The notes under the pieces were generated by a model. The model ran no database searches. It saw only the letters and a program-made list of their open reading frames with translations, and had not been told where the DNA came from. A program made the position numbers and the translations under genes. 64,000 bases of DNA from Flavobacteriaceae bacterium MAR_2009_75 (GTDB taxonomy: Bacteria > Bacteroidota > Bacteroidia > Flavobacteriales > Flavobacteriaceae), in the NCBI GenBank assembly GCA_002813285.1, contig PHTZ01000001.1, positions 4,153,501-4,217,500 on the forward strand, given 5' to 3'. This document shows positions 18,166 through 28,400 of this stretch, in pieces. Numbering within the stretch: position 1 is the stretch's first letter; every line of letters starts with the position of its first letter.

Positions 18166-18651
18166 ATGAAAAATTTAGAGCAATTATTCGAACATCAGTT
18201 AAAAGATTTATATAGTGCTGAGAATCAGCTTTTGGAAGCTCTTCCGAAAATGGCCAAGAAAGCTAGTGACTCAAAACTGAAACAGGCTTTTGAAAATCAT
18301 CTTGAAGAAACGAAAGGCCAAAAAGAGAGACTGGAGGAAATTTGTGATGAACTTTCTATTTCACCCGACGGTGAGAAATGTAAGGCTATGGAAGGTTTAA
18401 TAAAAGAAGCCGAAGATTTTATCGAAGAGGCTGAAGATAGTGAGGTTATGGATGCCGGTCTGATTGCTGAAGCACAGAGAGTAGAGCATTATGAAATATC
18501 CGGCTATGGAACTGCGGTCAGATATGCCAAGGAATTAGGTCATAAGGATATTGCCTCTAAACTACAGAAAACTCTTGATGAAGAGTATGAAGCGGATAAT
18601 AAATTGGATAAACTGGCAGAAAGTAGATTGAATAGGGAAGCAATTTCCTAA
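18166..18651 (+). CDS. YciE/YciF-like ferritin-fold protein (DUF892)
   Basis: ATG 18166 is used; an in-frame TTG lies three codons upstream. The 161-residue protein begins with the family opening LEQLFEHQLKDLYSAENQLLEALPKMA and ends with the helix DEEYEADNKLDKLAE. Glu and His residues in HLEETKGQKERLEEI and EAQRVEHYEISGYGTA match the conserved ferritin-like metal positions. In enterobacteria such proteins belong to the general stress regulon; the exact activity is unsettled. A strong terminator follows 19 bp after the stop. Confidence 0.9.
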   Translation: MKNLEQLFEHQLKDLYSAENQLLEALPKMAKKASDSKLKQAFENHLEETKGQKERLEEICDELSISPDGEKCKAMEGLIKEAEDFIEEAEDSEVMDAGLIAEAQRVEHYEISGYGTAVRYAKELGHKDIASKLQKTLDEEYEADNKLDKLAESRLNREAIS

Positions 18652-18670
18652 AGAAAAAGGTAAGTCTAGT

Positions 18671-18700
18671 AGAGCATCCTCTTTGGATGCTCTTTTTTTT
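18671..18700 (+). terminator. Rho-independent terminator of the YciE-like gene
   Basis: AGAGCATCC (18671-18679), loop TCTTT, GGATGCTCT (18685-18693), then T tract to 18700. The 9-bp stem is perfect. Confidence 0.9.
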
Positions 18701-18738
18701 GATTATTGCAAAATGGATTAAAATTTTAGCTATTTACA

Positions 18739-18757
18739 TTACCTGACCTGCAGGTAA
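18739..18757. promoter_or_regulatory. Candidate operator upstream of the NHEJ operon
   Basis: TTACCTG-ACCTG-CAGGTAA is an inverted repeat with 7-bp arms, with the perfect inner palindrome ACCTGCAGGT. It ends 28 bp before the first gene of the operon with ku and ligD, a typical position for a repressor or activator site. No matching regulator is known. Confidence 0.35.
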
Positions 18758-18785
18758 TAAGAGAAATTTATTAAAAATAGATACA

Positions 18786-19304
18786 ATGCATACAAAAGAA
18801 AATCCACTGGAACTATATGGTATGGATAGAACGGTGATTCCCTTTGGAAAGCTAAGGAACCACCACGATTCTATTCAAGTGCCTAAAACTCTACGAGAAG
18901 AATTCATTAGGTACTGTGATGGAAAGAGTGATAATTGCTTTTATTCAATAGGAATTTTCGACAAAATGGTTATTTGGAGAACGCCTTATGAACTATATTA
19001 CGCTCTTTATGAATTTGCCCATAGACCTTGCCCCGAGTTCAAATGCTCAAAGTACTTCGCATTTTTCAAATATGAAACAACGAATGTCAGATTAGAAATG
19101 GCACTTCAGGCCCAAGATATGCTTGAAAAGCTTTATAATCTAGAGAAAAGCGTAAATGGTCAGAAGAATAATAACTTTATAGAGAAACAGGGCGATTTCT
19201 TTTGTCTGCGTTTGTGGAATAAAATAATCAAGGTGAGTCTCGATTCCGCTTTGAATAGTCTTGAGGTTCCCTATCCTTATTTAGAATTTCACTTAGATAT
19301 ATAG
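18786..19304 (+). CDS. Uncharacterised protein, first gene of the ku-ligD operon
   Basis: 172 residues with no membrane segment or signal and no family recognised. Features: several Cys (YCDGKSDNCFYS, HRPCPEFKCSKY), many aromatic residues, and a central MVIWRTPYELYYALYEFAHR segment that looks helical. It ends 3 bp before ku, which ends 3 bp before ligD, so all three are almost surely one transcript. A role in, or regulation of, end joining is inferred from this layout only. An inverted repeat lies just upstream. Confidence 0.75.
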   Translation: MHTKENPLELYGMDRTVIPFGKLRNHHDSIQVPKTLREEFIRYCDGKSDNCFYSIGIFDKMVIWRTPYELYYALYEFAHRPCPEFKCSKYFAFFKYETTNVRLEMALQAQDMLEKLYNLEKSVNGQKNNNFIEKQGDFFCLRLWNKIIKVSLDSALNSLEVPYPYLEFHLDI

Positions 19305-19307
19305 ATT

Positions 19308-20081
19308 ATGAGATCAATTTGGAATGGTTCAATAAGTTTCGGCCTAGTATCTATACCGGTGAAGTTGTTTTCAGGTTCTGAAGAGAGAGCTTTAGATTTG
19401 GATATGCTAGATAGTCATGATGGATCGCGAATACGTTACAAACGTGTGAATGAAAAAACCGGGGAGGAGGTTGAATGGAAAGATATCGTCAAAGGCTTTA
19501 AAAAGGATGATGAGTATATTATTTTGGAAAAGGAAGATTTTGATAATGCCAATATGCGAAAGAGCAAGACAATAGACATTGAGCAGTTCATCAATGAATC
19601 TGAGGTTGCCGATGTATTATTTAAAAAACCATATTTTGTTAAGCCTCAAAAGGGGGGTGAAAAATCATATTCATTATTACGGAACGCCCTTAAAAATGAA
19701 AAGAAACTTGGCGTTGCCACTTTTGTAATGCGGCAGAAAGAGCATCTATCCCTAATCGGAATCTATAAAGATGCGCTTGTTCTACACGTGATAAGGTTTG
19801 AAGATGAGATAAGAAGCACCGAAGAATTAGAACTCCCCGCCAATAAAGTGAGCAAAAAAGAAATGGAAATGGCGACTTCACTTATCGAACAATACACAGA
19901 GAAATTCGATTTCGGTAAATTTAAGGACGTGTACAATGAACAGCTATTAAAAATAATAGAGTCGAAGGCTTCCGGCAAAAAGGTAAAGGTAGATAAATAC
20001 GAAGCTAAACCTACAGAGGCAAAAGATTTAATGGCTCAGCTAAAGGCCAGTCTGGAAAAAAGAAAAAAGAAGGCATCGTAA
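19308..20081 (+). CDS. ku: Non-homologous end-joining protein Ku
   Basis: The N-terminus MRSIWNGSISFGLVSIPVKLFS is the bacterial Ku signature, and the usual R-Y-K-R-V, V-LFKKPYFV, LLRNALK and QEHLSLI-type segments follow (here RQKEHLSLIGIY). It is 257 residues long with a Lys-rich C-terminal tail (KRKKK) that is commonly used for DNA binding. Ku homodimers thread onto double-strand ends and recruit LigD, the next gene. The tight spacing on both sides shows operon organisation. NHEJ genes like these usually matter in stationary phase or after desiccation. Confidence 0.97.
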   Translation: MRSIWNGSISFGLVSIPVKLFSGSEERALDLDMLDSHDGSRIRYKRVNEKTGEEVEWKDIVKGFKKDDEYIILEKEDFDNANMRKSKTIDIEQFINESEVADVLFKKPYFVKPQKGGEKSYSLLRNALKNEKKLGVATFVMRQKEHLSLIGIYKDALVLHVIRFEDEIRSTEELELPANKVSKKEMEMATSLIEQYTEKFDFGKFKDVYNEQLLKIIESKASGKKVKVDKYEAKPTEAKDLMAQLKASLEKRKKKAS

Positions 20082-20084
20082 TAC

Positions 20085-22514
20085 GTGAACCTCGAAGAGT
20101 ATCATAGAAAAAGAAATTTCGAAAAAACCCCTGAACCGGTTGGAGAAAATGGCAAAGATAGCGGAAGACACCGTTTTGTCATACAACGACATGCTGCCCG
20201 CAGATTGCATTATGACCTAAGGTTGGAAATAGAGGGCACCCTAAAAAGTTGGGCGGTACCGAAAGGTCCTTCTATGAATCCCGCCGATAAACGACTTGCG
20301 GTAAGAACCGAAGACCACCCTATATCTTATTTAACCTTTCAGGGGAAAATACCTAAGGGTAATTATGGTGCAGGCCACATGAGTATTTGGGATCAGGGTT
20401 TCTTTCAATTAGATAATGATAATACGCTTAATCTAGAACAACAACTTGAAAATGGCAACTTAAAGGTCACTTTTCAAGGGAGTAAGATGAAAGGGCGATT
20501 CGCTTTGGTAAGAACGGGCTTTAAATCTGATAAAGAACAATGGCTATTAATAAAAAAACAGGATGAATATGCGCTAAACGCACTTTACGATGCAGAGTCA
20601 TTTTCGAACGCACCAAAGGAGTCAATCGCTACCAACGAACTTACACCTGGCTTGATTATTAAACCGATGTTGGCCTCATCAACTAGTAAGCAAATATTCA
20701 ATGACCCAAAATGGCTTTATGAACTGAAATGGGATGGATACAGAATCATTGCCCACGTCTCGAACAAAGGAGTTCTATTGCAATCAAGAAATGGAATTAA
20801 CTATAATCAGAAGTTCGAAGATTTACATTCAGAATTACAGGGTTTGGAAGACGAGGTAATTTTGGATGGAGAAGTGGTAATCTTGACCGAAGATGGCATT
20901 TCCCAGTTTGGAGAACTTCAAAATTATCCTGATACCCAAGGGGTATTACGCTTTTATGTTTTCGACATGTTGTATTTAAATGGGCATAGTATGCTCGGTT
21001 TACCTTTGTCAGATAGAAAAAGCCTAATCAAAGAAGTTATAGGTGATTTGCAGATAACAAAATATTGTGACCACATTCAAGGCATGGGTACTGCCTTATA
21101 TGAAAAGGCCATAGCCGAGGGCATGGAAGGTGTCATGGCCAAAATGGCGAATTCAACTTATACAATAGGTCAGAGAACTGATAAGTGGTTGAAAATAAAG
21201 GCTTTTAATTCCGTTGATGCCATAATCTGTGGCGTAACGGAATCAAAAAAAATGGAAGCTTTCGGTTCGTTGATACTAGGTGAAATAAACGAACAAAACC
21301 AATTAATATATATAGGTAATTGTGGAACGGGACTTGGAGCCTCTACCAAGAAAGGATTAAAGGAATTGTTTGCTTCCTATTTCCAAGAAGAATGCCCGTT
21401 CGAGAATGCCCCAAGTTTAAAAGGGCGAAAGCCAAAATGGATGCAGCCGATTTTGAATTGTGAGGTTACTTATTCTGAAAGAACCAAGAATAATTTACTG
21501 CGCAATCCAGTTTTTAAACGTCTCATTAATGGTGAATTACAGTTAGAAAGTAAACCGAGTAAGTCTTATATTCCTTCCGTAACTATTAATAAGACGACAA
21601 GAAATAACAATGACTTTGTTACTGTTGACGGAATAAAAGTGCCAATCAGCAATTTAGATAAAATTTATTGGCCCAAATCACAGGGTACTAAATTCGATTT
21701 AATCGATTATTATTTAAAAATAGCACCTTATATCTTACCCCATTTAAAAGACAGACCGCAAAGTTTACATAGACACCCGAACGGTATCGACAACGATGAT
21801 TTTTACCAAAAGGATAATGTGCATATACCAGATTGGCTTGAAACTATTGGCATTTATTCCAAGTCGAGTGAACGTGAAATAAATTACTTACTATGTCAGA
21901 ATACCGCCAGTCTTCTTTACATGGCCAATCTAGGTTGCATTGAAATAAATCCGTGGAATTCTCGTATACAACACCTTGAAAATCCTGATTATGGCATTAT
22001 CGATTTGGATCCACCCGAATCAATGCGCTTTAAAAATCTAAAAGAAATTTTTTTTGTAATTCAAACCTTGCTCGATGAGATTCAGGTTAAATCTTTTTGT
22101 AAGCTGTCAGGCTCAAAAGGCATACATGTCTATTTGCCCATGGGTGCTAAATTCAGTTATGAAGAAGTAAGAAATTTTATAAAACTTATTTGCATTGTGG
22201 TACAACAGAGAATACCTCAATCAACTACGCTCGAACGTTTGATAACAAAGAGAAATGGCAAATTGTATTTAGACTATCTTCAGAATAGAAGAGGCCAAAC
22301 AGTGGCTTCGGTGTATTCGGTAAGACCATTGCCGAACGCTCCCATATCGGCACCCTTCGATATTAATGAACTTAACAATATTTCAAGTTCCAGACACTTT
22401 ACTATGAAGAGTTTTGCTGAAAGATTAACTGAAGTGGATGATATTTTTCAACCTATCTTAAATACTTCAATCAACATGGAAAATTCTCTTCACAAATTGG
22501 AAAAATTACTATAG
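20085..22514 (+). CDS. ligD: Multifunctional DNA ligase D (phosphoesterase-ligase-polymerase)
   Basis: GTG 20085, 3 bp after ku, begins the protein. Domain order is phosphoesterase (about residues 1-160: HRFVIQRHAARRLHYDLRLE, with the family's His and Asp residues), ATP-dependent ligase (about 190-490: ELKWDG with the adenylated Lys215, EGVMAK, WLKIK) and primase-like polymerase (about 520-809: NLDKIYWPK, IIDLDPPE with two metal-binding Asp). This order matches the Pseudomonas-type LigD. It processes, fills and seals ends held by Ku. All three active sites appear complete. Confidence 0.97.
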   Translation: MNLEEYHRKRNFEKTPEPVGENGKDSGRHRFVIQRHAARRLHYDLRLEIEGTLKSWAVPKGPSMNPADKRLAVRTEDHPISYLTFQGKIPKGNYGAGHMSIWDQGFFQLDNDNTLNLEQQLENGNLKVTFQGSKMKGRFALVRTGFKSDKEQWLLIKKQDEYALNALYDAESFSNAPKESIATNELTPGLIIKPMLASSTSKQIFNDPKWLYELKWDGYRIIAHVSNKGVLLQSRNGINYNQKFEDLHSELQGLEDEVILDGEVVILTEDGISQFGELQNYPDTQGVLRFYVFDMLYLNGHSMLGLPLSDRKSLIKEVIGDLQITKYCDHIQGMGTALYEKAIAEGMEGVMAKMANSTYTIGQRTDKWLKIKAFNSVDAIICGVTESKKMEAFGSLILGEINEQNQLIYIGNCGTGLGASTKKGLKELFASYFQEECPFENAPSLKGRKPKWMQPILNCEVTYSERTKNNLLRNPVFKRLINGELQLESKPSKSYIPSVTINKTTRNNNDFVTVDGIKVPISNLDKIYWPKSQGTKFDLIDYYLKIAPYILPHLKDRPQSLHRHPNGIDNDDFYQKDNVHIPDWLETIGIYSKSSEREINYLLCQNTASLLYMANLGCIEINPWNSRIQHLENPDYGIIDLDPPESMRFKNLKEIFFVIQTLLDEIQVKSFCKLSGSKGIHVYLPMGAKFSYEEVRNFIKLICIVVQQRIPQSTTLERLITKRNGKLYLDYLQNRRGQTVASVYSVRPLPNAPISAPFDINELNNISSSRHFTMKSFAERLTEVDDIFQPILNTSINMENSLHKLEKLL

Positions 22515-22696
22515 ACAATGTCCGATTTTGAATTTATTCATAGCGATTAGTTTATGATGTTGGCCTGTTAAATATCTTAGGCGCTTACGTATTCCGACAG
22601 ATTTTTTTCACAGTGGGCAAGAGGGGCATGATAGCTATCGAATTTCCCAAAATAGATAAAACACAAATTTCCATCTAACCATCAAGCGAAGCTATT

Positions 22697-22849
22697 CTAG
22701 TCGTTTACTATAAATGCATGAATAATACCAGGTATCCAGGCTAACATGGTGAGCAATATGCTCACTAATAATGTTAGGCCTATACCATGTTTAAGGAATA
22801 CGGCTAGAGGTGGAAGCAGAATATTAAGAATAATAGTTAATAAAGACAT
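22697..22849 (-). CDS. Pmp3/YqaE-family small membrane protein (UPF0057)
   Basis: A 50-codon minus-strand gene from ATG 22849 to TAG 22697. The product is two membrane helices; it carries the hallmark ILNILLPPLAVFLKHG followed by a second helix containing LAWIPGIIHAF, which is the complete Pmp3/YqaE pattern. In yeast and plants this family influences membrane potential and salt tolerance; the bacterial role is less clear. It is isolated, with ku-ligD ending 180 bp away on the other strand. It lies antisense to a longer but meaningless plus-strand frame. Confidence 0.9.
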   Translation of the reverse strand: MSLLTIILNILLPPLAVFLKHGIGLTLLVSILLTMLAWIPGIIHAFIVND

Positions 22850-23315
22850 GATTATATTTTTAAGTGGTAAAGTTGGGGTTTTAGAGCATTATGTACGGTT
22901 GCTATCCGTTATAGAATTGACGTATATCCTATTTACCAGAGCAATGCCGATTTGCAATTAAATTATGTAGTGAAGTCTGATGAAACTTTTACATTGAGTT
23001 CATAATTCTTAATTGACCTGCTTTGGTAGCTTAGCTTTAATGGGTAACCAGTAGGCATGTAGTGCAAATAAATTCCTGAAATTTTTAGTTTTTATTTTTT
23101 AAGCTGTAATTCGAGACAAATGCATGGGCTAAAATGTGGCGATTGGGTACAGGCCAAAGTAGTTGGTAAGTGCATTTTTAAAGTCAAACATTCTTTGGAG
23201 TTAATTATAATGCGATGAGGTAAAGATTGTTGTGATTATGTTATCGCACCATGTGAAATAATGCGAAATTACACTTGTTGAATAACGTGCTCATCAGTTC
23301 CGTAAACATTTTACA
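22850..23315. other. Intergenic stretch, nothing recognised
   Basis: 466 bp without coding character or clear RNA structure. It should contain the divergent promoters of the Pmp3-like gene (minus) and the DUF3891 gene (plus), but no exact -7 box was found. Confidence 0.4.
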
Positions 23316-24047
23316 ATGCTTGTAAGACATCATGAAAAAGGTTGGAAAATAATCTCACATTATACTCATGCTTTGCTTGCTGGTAAAATAGGGTGCCATC
23401 TAAAAGACAAGATGCCTGAATTTCATCGGTTGGAAACCTTAACCGCCATTATAAACCATGATGATTATTTAGTCGATTTTGATGAGACCAACTATTTGAC
23501 AGATGCAGGAACACCACGAGATTTTATGATGGAGGGAGGAGGTGCTAAGGATGATGTAGTGCATGCGAAAACACTTTACAATGAAACACTTCAGAAATCA
23601 CAATGGATATCTATGTTGGTATCACGACATATCGAATTTTTGTATCAAGATAGATCCGATAAAGAGATGCAGCTATTTTTGAAGAAAATGTATCGAAAGC
23701 GTAAAGAACAACGTAGATTATATGGCCTAAACCAAGAAATAGAAAATCAGCTCTATAGTGTGCTTCGTTTCTGTGATAGGCTATCATTGATTATCTGCGG
23801 CGATGAAGTTCCCATGACAGGTAGGAAGTTGGAAATCAATAAATCAATAGATGATGAAACCTATTTTGTATCATTGGTAGATGAAGGTAAATACTGTATA
23901 GAACCATGGCTTTTTTTGGAAAATACTTTTGAGGTCGATTACGAGTATAAAATTCTTGAGCAGGCAAAATTTAGCTCTAACAAAGAACTTGAACAAGGCC
24001 TAGCTAAGGCTCCCGTACGATTACAGAAAATCATTTTGTCAAAATAG
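23316..24047 (+). CDS. DUF3891 family protein
   Basis: 243 residues, opening MLVRHHEKGWKIISHYTHALLAGKIG, with IINHDDYLVDF, MLVSRHIEFLYQ and LRFCDRLSLIICGDE, the pattern of DUF3891. The spaced His and Asp residues (HYTHA, NHDD, SRH, CDRLS) resemble an HD-domain-like metal site, but activity has not been established to my knowledge. Cytoplasmic, no signal. It stands alone between Pmp3 and a membrane protein, within the stress-gene region. Confidence 0.8.
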   Translation: MLVRHHEKGWKIISHYTHALLAGKIGCHLKDKMPEFHRLETLTAIINHDDYLVDFDETNYLTDAGTPRDFMMEGGGAKDDVVHAKTLYNETLQKSQWISMLVSRHIEFLYQDRSDKEMQLFLKKMYRKRKEQRRLYGLNQEIENQLYSVLRFCDRLSLIICGDEVPMTGRKLEINKSIDDETYFVSLVDEGKYCIEPWLFLENTFEVDYEYKILEQAKFSSNKELEQGLAKAPVRLQKIILSK

Positions 24048-24267
24048 GCGGAAGTCTAGTTGGCTTGATTAATTGTAATATCGAGTTTCGACGGGGTTCA
24101 TAAAGGCATGATATTAATCAGGTTTACTACATCGGTAAATTCCCCTTCCTTTTTTTGAAGGCATAAAAAATTATAAGGATAACCGTCTGTTACTTAGTGA
24201 ATAAAAATTATGTTTAAGATAGTTGAAAAGTAACACAAAGAATTAATTACATTTTAAAAATAAATTG

Positions 24268-24804
24268 ATGAGTCTTTCAAATTATACAAAAAGAGCCATA
24301 TTGGGTGGGGTCATATCTCTGTTGATAATAGGTTTGGGCACGTTTATGTTGGGTAATCTTAGTGGTTATGAGGCAAAAGTGCTTATCAAATCTAGCCTTG
24401 CCGGTCTGAACACCCTCTGCAATACCATAGTCTTGGCATCAGCGACCATACTTGCCTTAATGTTGACTCTAATGGGGGTTAGTTCAAGCAAAACCTCTAA
24501 CCTAAAAGACGACCACTATAAGCATATTATGCAGATTGCAAAACTTGATACCTCAATATTTATCGCGTCGCTTCTGTTTTTTTTAATCTTTAATTTGCCG
24601 GTTACAGAAAGTAACAACATACCTGAAAATTGGTTTGATATCATTTATTACATCACACTCGGTGTCAGCACTGTTTTGAGCTCCGCCTTGGTAGTGGTTG
24701 TGTTAATGCTATATAATACGATTATTAATATCATAAAAATAGTAGGTCTAGGCAAAAAAGATCATCCTCTGGCCAGAAGTGAGGATGAAGATGAGAAAGA
24801 ATAA
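24268..24804 (+). CDS. Uncharacterised membrane protein with acidic C-terminus
   Basis: 178 residues with four likely membrane helices (about 10-30, 45-70, 93-112 and 125-155). The central loop is SSSKTSNLKDDHYKHIMQIA, and the C-terminal cytoplasmic tail KKDHPLARSEDEDEKE is strongly charged. The tail motif DHPLA-x-SE recurs in the decayed frame ending at 33193. An in-frame TTG precedes ATG 24268. Family not identified. Confidence 0.72.
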   Translation: MSLSNYTKRAILGGVISLLIIGLGTFMLGNLSGYEAKVLIKSSLAGLNTLCNTIVLASATILALMLTLMGVSSSKTSNLKDDHYKHIMQIAKLDTSIFIASLLFFLIFNLPVTESNNIPENWFDIIYYITLGVSTVLSSALVVVVLMLYNTIINIIKIVGLGKKDHPLARSEDEDEKE

Positions 24805-24871
24805 TCTCTATAATTGCGAAAGTAGAGGTAGTTTATAAGAAAGAATAACCTCATTGAACCTTCTAACTTAA

Positions 24872-25210
24872 TTACGCACTAGTGCAGATTGTAGAACCGA
24901 TATACTTTGGGCACATTTACCATACAAAACCTTTAGAGCCTGTAGATGTACACGCAACGGTTTACCCGGCTGAATCAACTGGAACTCCAATCTTTTTCAC
25001 TGACATCTCTGGGTCAGGGTTTTATATACGAATTTGGAGCTGTATCGTCTTTGGCAGGTCAATCTCCAATTTCAAATTTTCCACGACCATTGTACAGATA
25101 GCTCTGACCGATATCGATGGCCAGCCTCACGGTTGTATTCTGCAATAGAAAAGTACGCCTACTATTAAATTAATGGGAGTCCCAATTGAGCCCCCTGGAC
25201 CAATAGACTT
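24872..25210 (-). pseudogene. Decayed gene candidate with four in-frame stops
   Basis: One minus-strand frame reads 113 codons with coding-like content (segments GWPSISVRAICTMVVEN, LEIDLPKTIQLQIRI and NPDPEMSVKKIGVPVDSAG), interrupted by one TGA and three TAA and no frameshift. The family was not recognised. The rest of the 24805-25441 gap shows no gene. The plus-strand frame in the same place (24882-25148) reads poorly and is probably its shadow. Confidence 0.3.
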
Positions 25211-25441
25211 TTACCGATGACCTCTTCGGTCGCACCCTTTTAAATTTCCTTTTTATAATCGCAATCTCGAGAAGACTAAACCATATTGCCAAGACCTTAG
25301 GTTAAGAGACCTATTTTTGGGTAAGACTACCTAGTCCATTCCAAATAAATTAGCATATTTGAATTATTGTAAAAGCTATCACAATCTTGGTATATCATAA
25401 GTTATCGAGAAAAATAGATTTAGTGAGAAACGAATTATACT

Positions 25442-28400
25442 ATGCACACAACGAAAAAACTTTTGCTCACCTTATTATTAGCGTTCATTGGCATACAGCA
25501 TGCCATAGCCCAGTTTACTATTGCTGACCAGAATCGTGTTGCTTCCATAGTGTATGATATAGAAAATTCAGCATTGGATTCTATTGCCGCTCATCTGCTT
25601 GCGCGCGACATAGAAGCGGTAACCAACAAGCGACCCGAAATATTTACCTCACTGGAGGAAGTGGAAGGAAACGTTATCATTATTGGCGATGTAACCTCAC
25701 AACTAATTGGTCGTTATCTCGACACATCACAACTTAATGGTGGTTGGGAGATGTACGGACGGATATTTAAAAAAGCTCTCACTAAAAAAATTGATCAAGT
25801 GATGTTCATTGTTGGCAGCGACCCTCGGGGTGCGGCATACGGAGTTTTTGACCTTTCAAAACAGATTGGCGTATCGCCTTGGTACTGGTGGGCCGATGTG
25901 CCAATTGAGCACAAGAATAATGTAATTGTAGATGATGTGGATACTTTTTCAAACTCACCATCCGTCAAATTCCGGGGTATCTTTATCAATGATGAAGGCT
26001 GGGGCCTTGAACCCTGGGCTTCTAAGACATTCGAACCTTCGGTAGGTAACCTAGGGCCCAAGACCTATGCAAAAATATTTGAACTGTTGCTACGCCTTAA
26101 AGGCAATGCTATATGGCCTGGAATGCATCCGAATACGCGTCCATTCTTCACGGTGCCAGGCAACGCCGAGACAGCTGATAAATGGGGAATTGTGGTGGGT
26201 TCATCACATTCTGAGTCTATGCTCCGGAATAATGTCGGTGAATGGAATAGCCGCACCATGGGTGATTTCAATTACAGTAACAATGCTACTTCAGTATATA
26301 ACTATTGGGAGCAGCGTGTGAAGGAAAGTAAGGGCGTAAATGCAATTTATAGCATGGGTATGCGGGGAGTTCACGATAGTGGTATGCAAGGTTTTGGCTC
26401 CACGGATGAGAAAGTAAAGGCACTTGAAACAATTGTTTCGGATCAACGCGAGTTACTTAGAAAATACATTAATGATGATGTGACCCAAGTTCCACAATCG
26501 TTTGTTGCCTACAAAGAGGTACTTAAGATTTATGAAAGCGGATTAAAACTTCCAGAAGACATCACCATTATTTGGCCTGACGATAACCACGGCTATATCA
26601 AGCACTTTTCCAGTAAAGATGAGCAACGACGTTCCGGTGGGGCAGGGGTTTATTATCATTTGTCGTACCTGGGGGCTCCTCATCCGTACATCTGGCTCTC
26701 ACCTATGACTCCAGCGTTAGTATGGCGAGAAATGACACGAGCATCGCTGCAGCATATGAATAATATCTGGATTGCCAACGTGGGAGATATCAAACGCCGG
26801 GAGTGGAGTATGGAATTTTTTATGGCAATGGCCTGGGATATCAACTCTTGGAAACCGGAAAATATCAAAAACTTTTTTGAAAAGGTTGCTACACGGGATA
26901 TTTCCGGAAAACATAGTCCTAAAATAGCAAATATGATGTGGGAATACTACCGGCTGGCCAACGAGCGTAAGCCTGAATTTATGGGCTTTAATGCCCCACA
27001 ATGGAATGGCTGGCCACCTGTTCAAGATCCTTTATATAGCCTTTGGAATTACAATGATGAGGTGGATAAACGTTTGAGTCGCTACCAAAAATTGCAAGCT
27101 AAAGCTCAGCAAATAATGCAAGAAATACCTCAAAAAGCCAAGGATACTTATTTCCAGTTGGTCTATTATCCTATCGCCGCGGCTACGGCTATGAACGAAA
27201 AATTATTGTATGCATATAAGAGCAGGGAATATGCCAAACAAGGTAGAACAGTGGCAAACGCCATGAGTGATTCGGCTTTTGCAGCGTTTGATAAGATCAA
27301 GCAGCTTACCCATCATTATAATGTTGAGATAGCGAATGGGAAATGGGAACATATGGTAGATTATAGTCCAAGCTATAAAAAAGGGTCACTTGTGTTTTGG
27401 GAGCCGATCTCCAAGCGAATCGAAACAGATGGCCTTAAAGGTTTGGGTGTGGCTATCGAGGGGCAGGCCCAACCGGCAAAACCCACTAGGGGAAGCCAGC
27501 CGAGCATAACTACCCGGGACTCTAAAATATCATTGAGTGCCTCCGAGGCAAAAATATCGGGCGAGATGGTAAGAGGAAAGGATTCGGACGGAGAGTTTAT
27601 AAGCTGGCCAGATAATGGAACGAACCGACAGATTCACGAGCCGCACTGGGATGAAATCCCTTTTGAAATCGGTAGCCCTACAAAAGCGATGTTCGAATTT
27701 AATTTAGAAGGCAGACCGGGAGGCGTGCATAAGCTGAATTTATCTGTAAGCCATCCCGAAGAAGGTAGTGATTTATGGTGGGTAACGTTAAATGACAGAC
27801 CTCCTTTCAAGTCAAGTATCGTAGCTGGAGGATTGCAGCAACTTCAGGTTCAAGACTTTGTATTAAAACCTGGCTTAAACAAGCTGACCCTTCACCCTTG
27901 TGTAGACGGAACCAAATTGTACGGAATCGATTTCATACAAGAAGCCCAAAGCGAAGTTGTTCGTTACGCTTCAGAAAATCGCCTTCCTGCATTTAATCGC
28001 TCAGCAGGTCAAAAGCATTTTATTGACATTTACAGCAGAGGAAATGAAACTGAAAAGTGGTCGGCCAAAACTAGTGACCCTTGGATTCTGTTGAGTGAAG
28101 AAGCAGGCGAATTGAATGAAGATCAAGATCGTATCTGGGTAACCATCAATTATGATAAAGCGCCCTCTAAAAAAGAACTAAAGGGGCATGTTAACATTAC
28201 AAATGGCGAACAGTTCTACCAGGTAGCGGTGTCAGCCGTGAATCATCAGCTAGATCTTGAGCCCGGTGTTTTTGTGGAGCAGAACGGGGTAATTACGATG
28301 CCAGCAAGTCAGTTCAACCAGAATCAAGAAGGAATGGTGGCCTCATGGAACATTTTGACTGGATTGGGGCGTAGTGGTTCAGCAATGTTATTACAGCCCC

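Noticed and set aside
22746-22961. Plus-strand frame of 71 codons
   Set aside because: Antisense to the clear Pmp3-type gene.
24882-25148. Plus-strand frame of 88 codons
   Set aside because: No family features. The opposite strand gives a more protein-like, though interrupted, reading.
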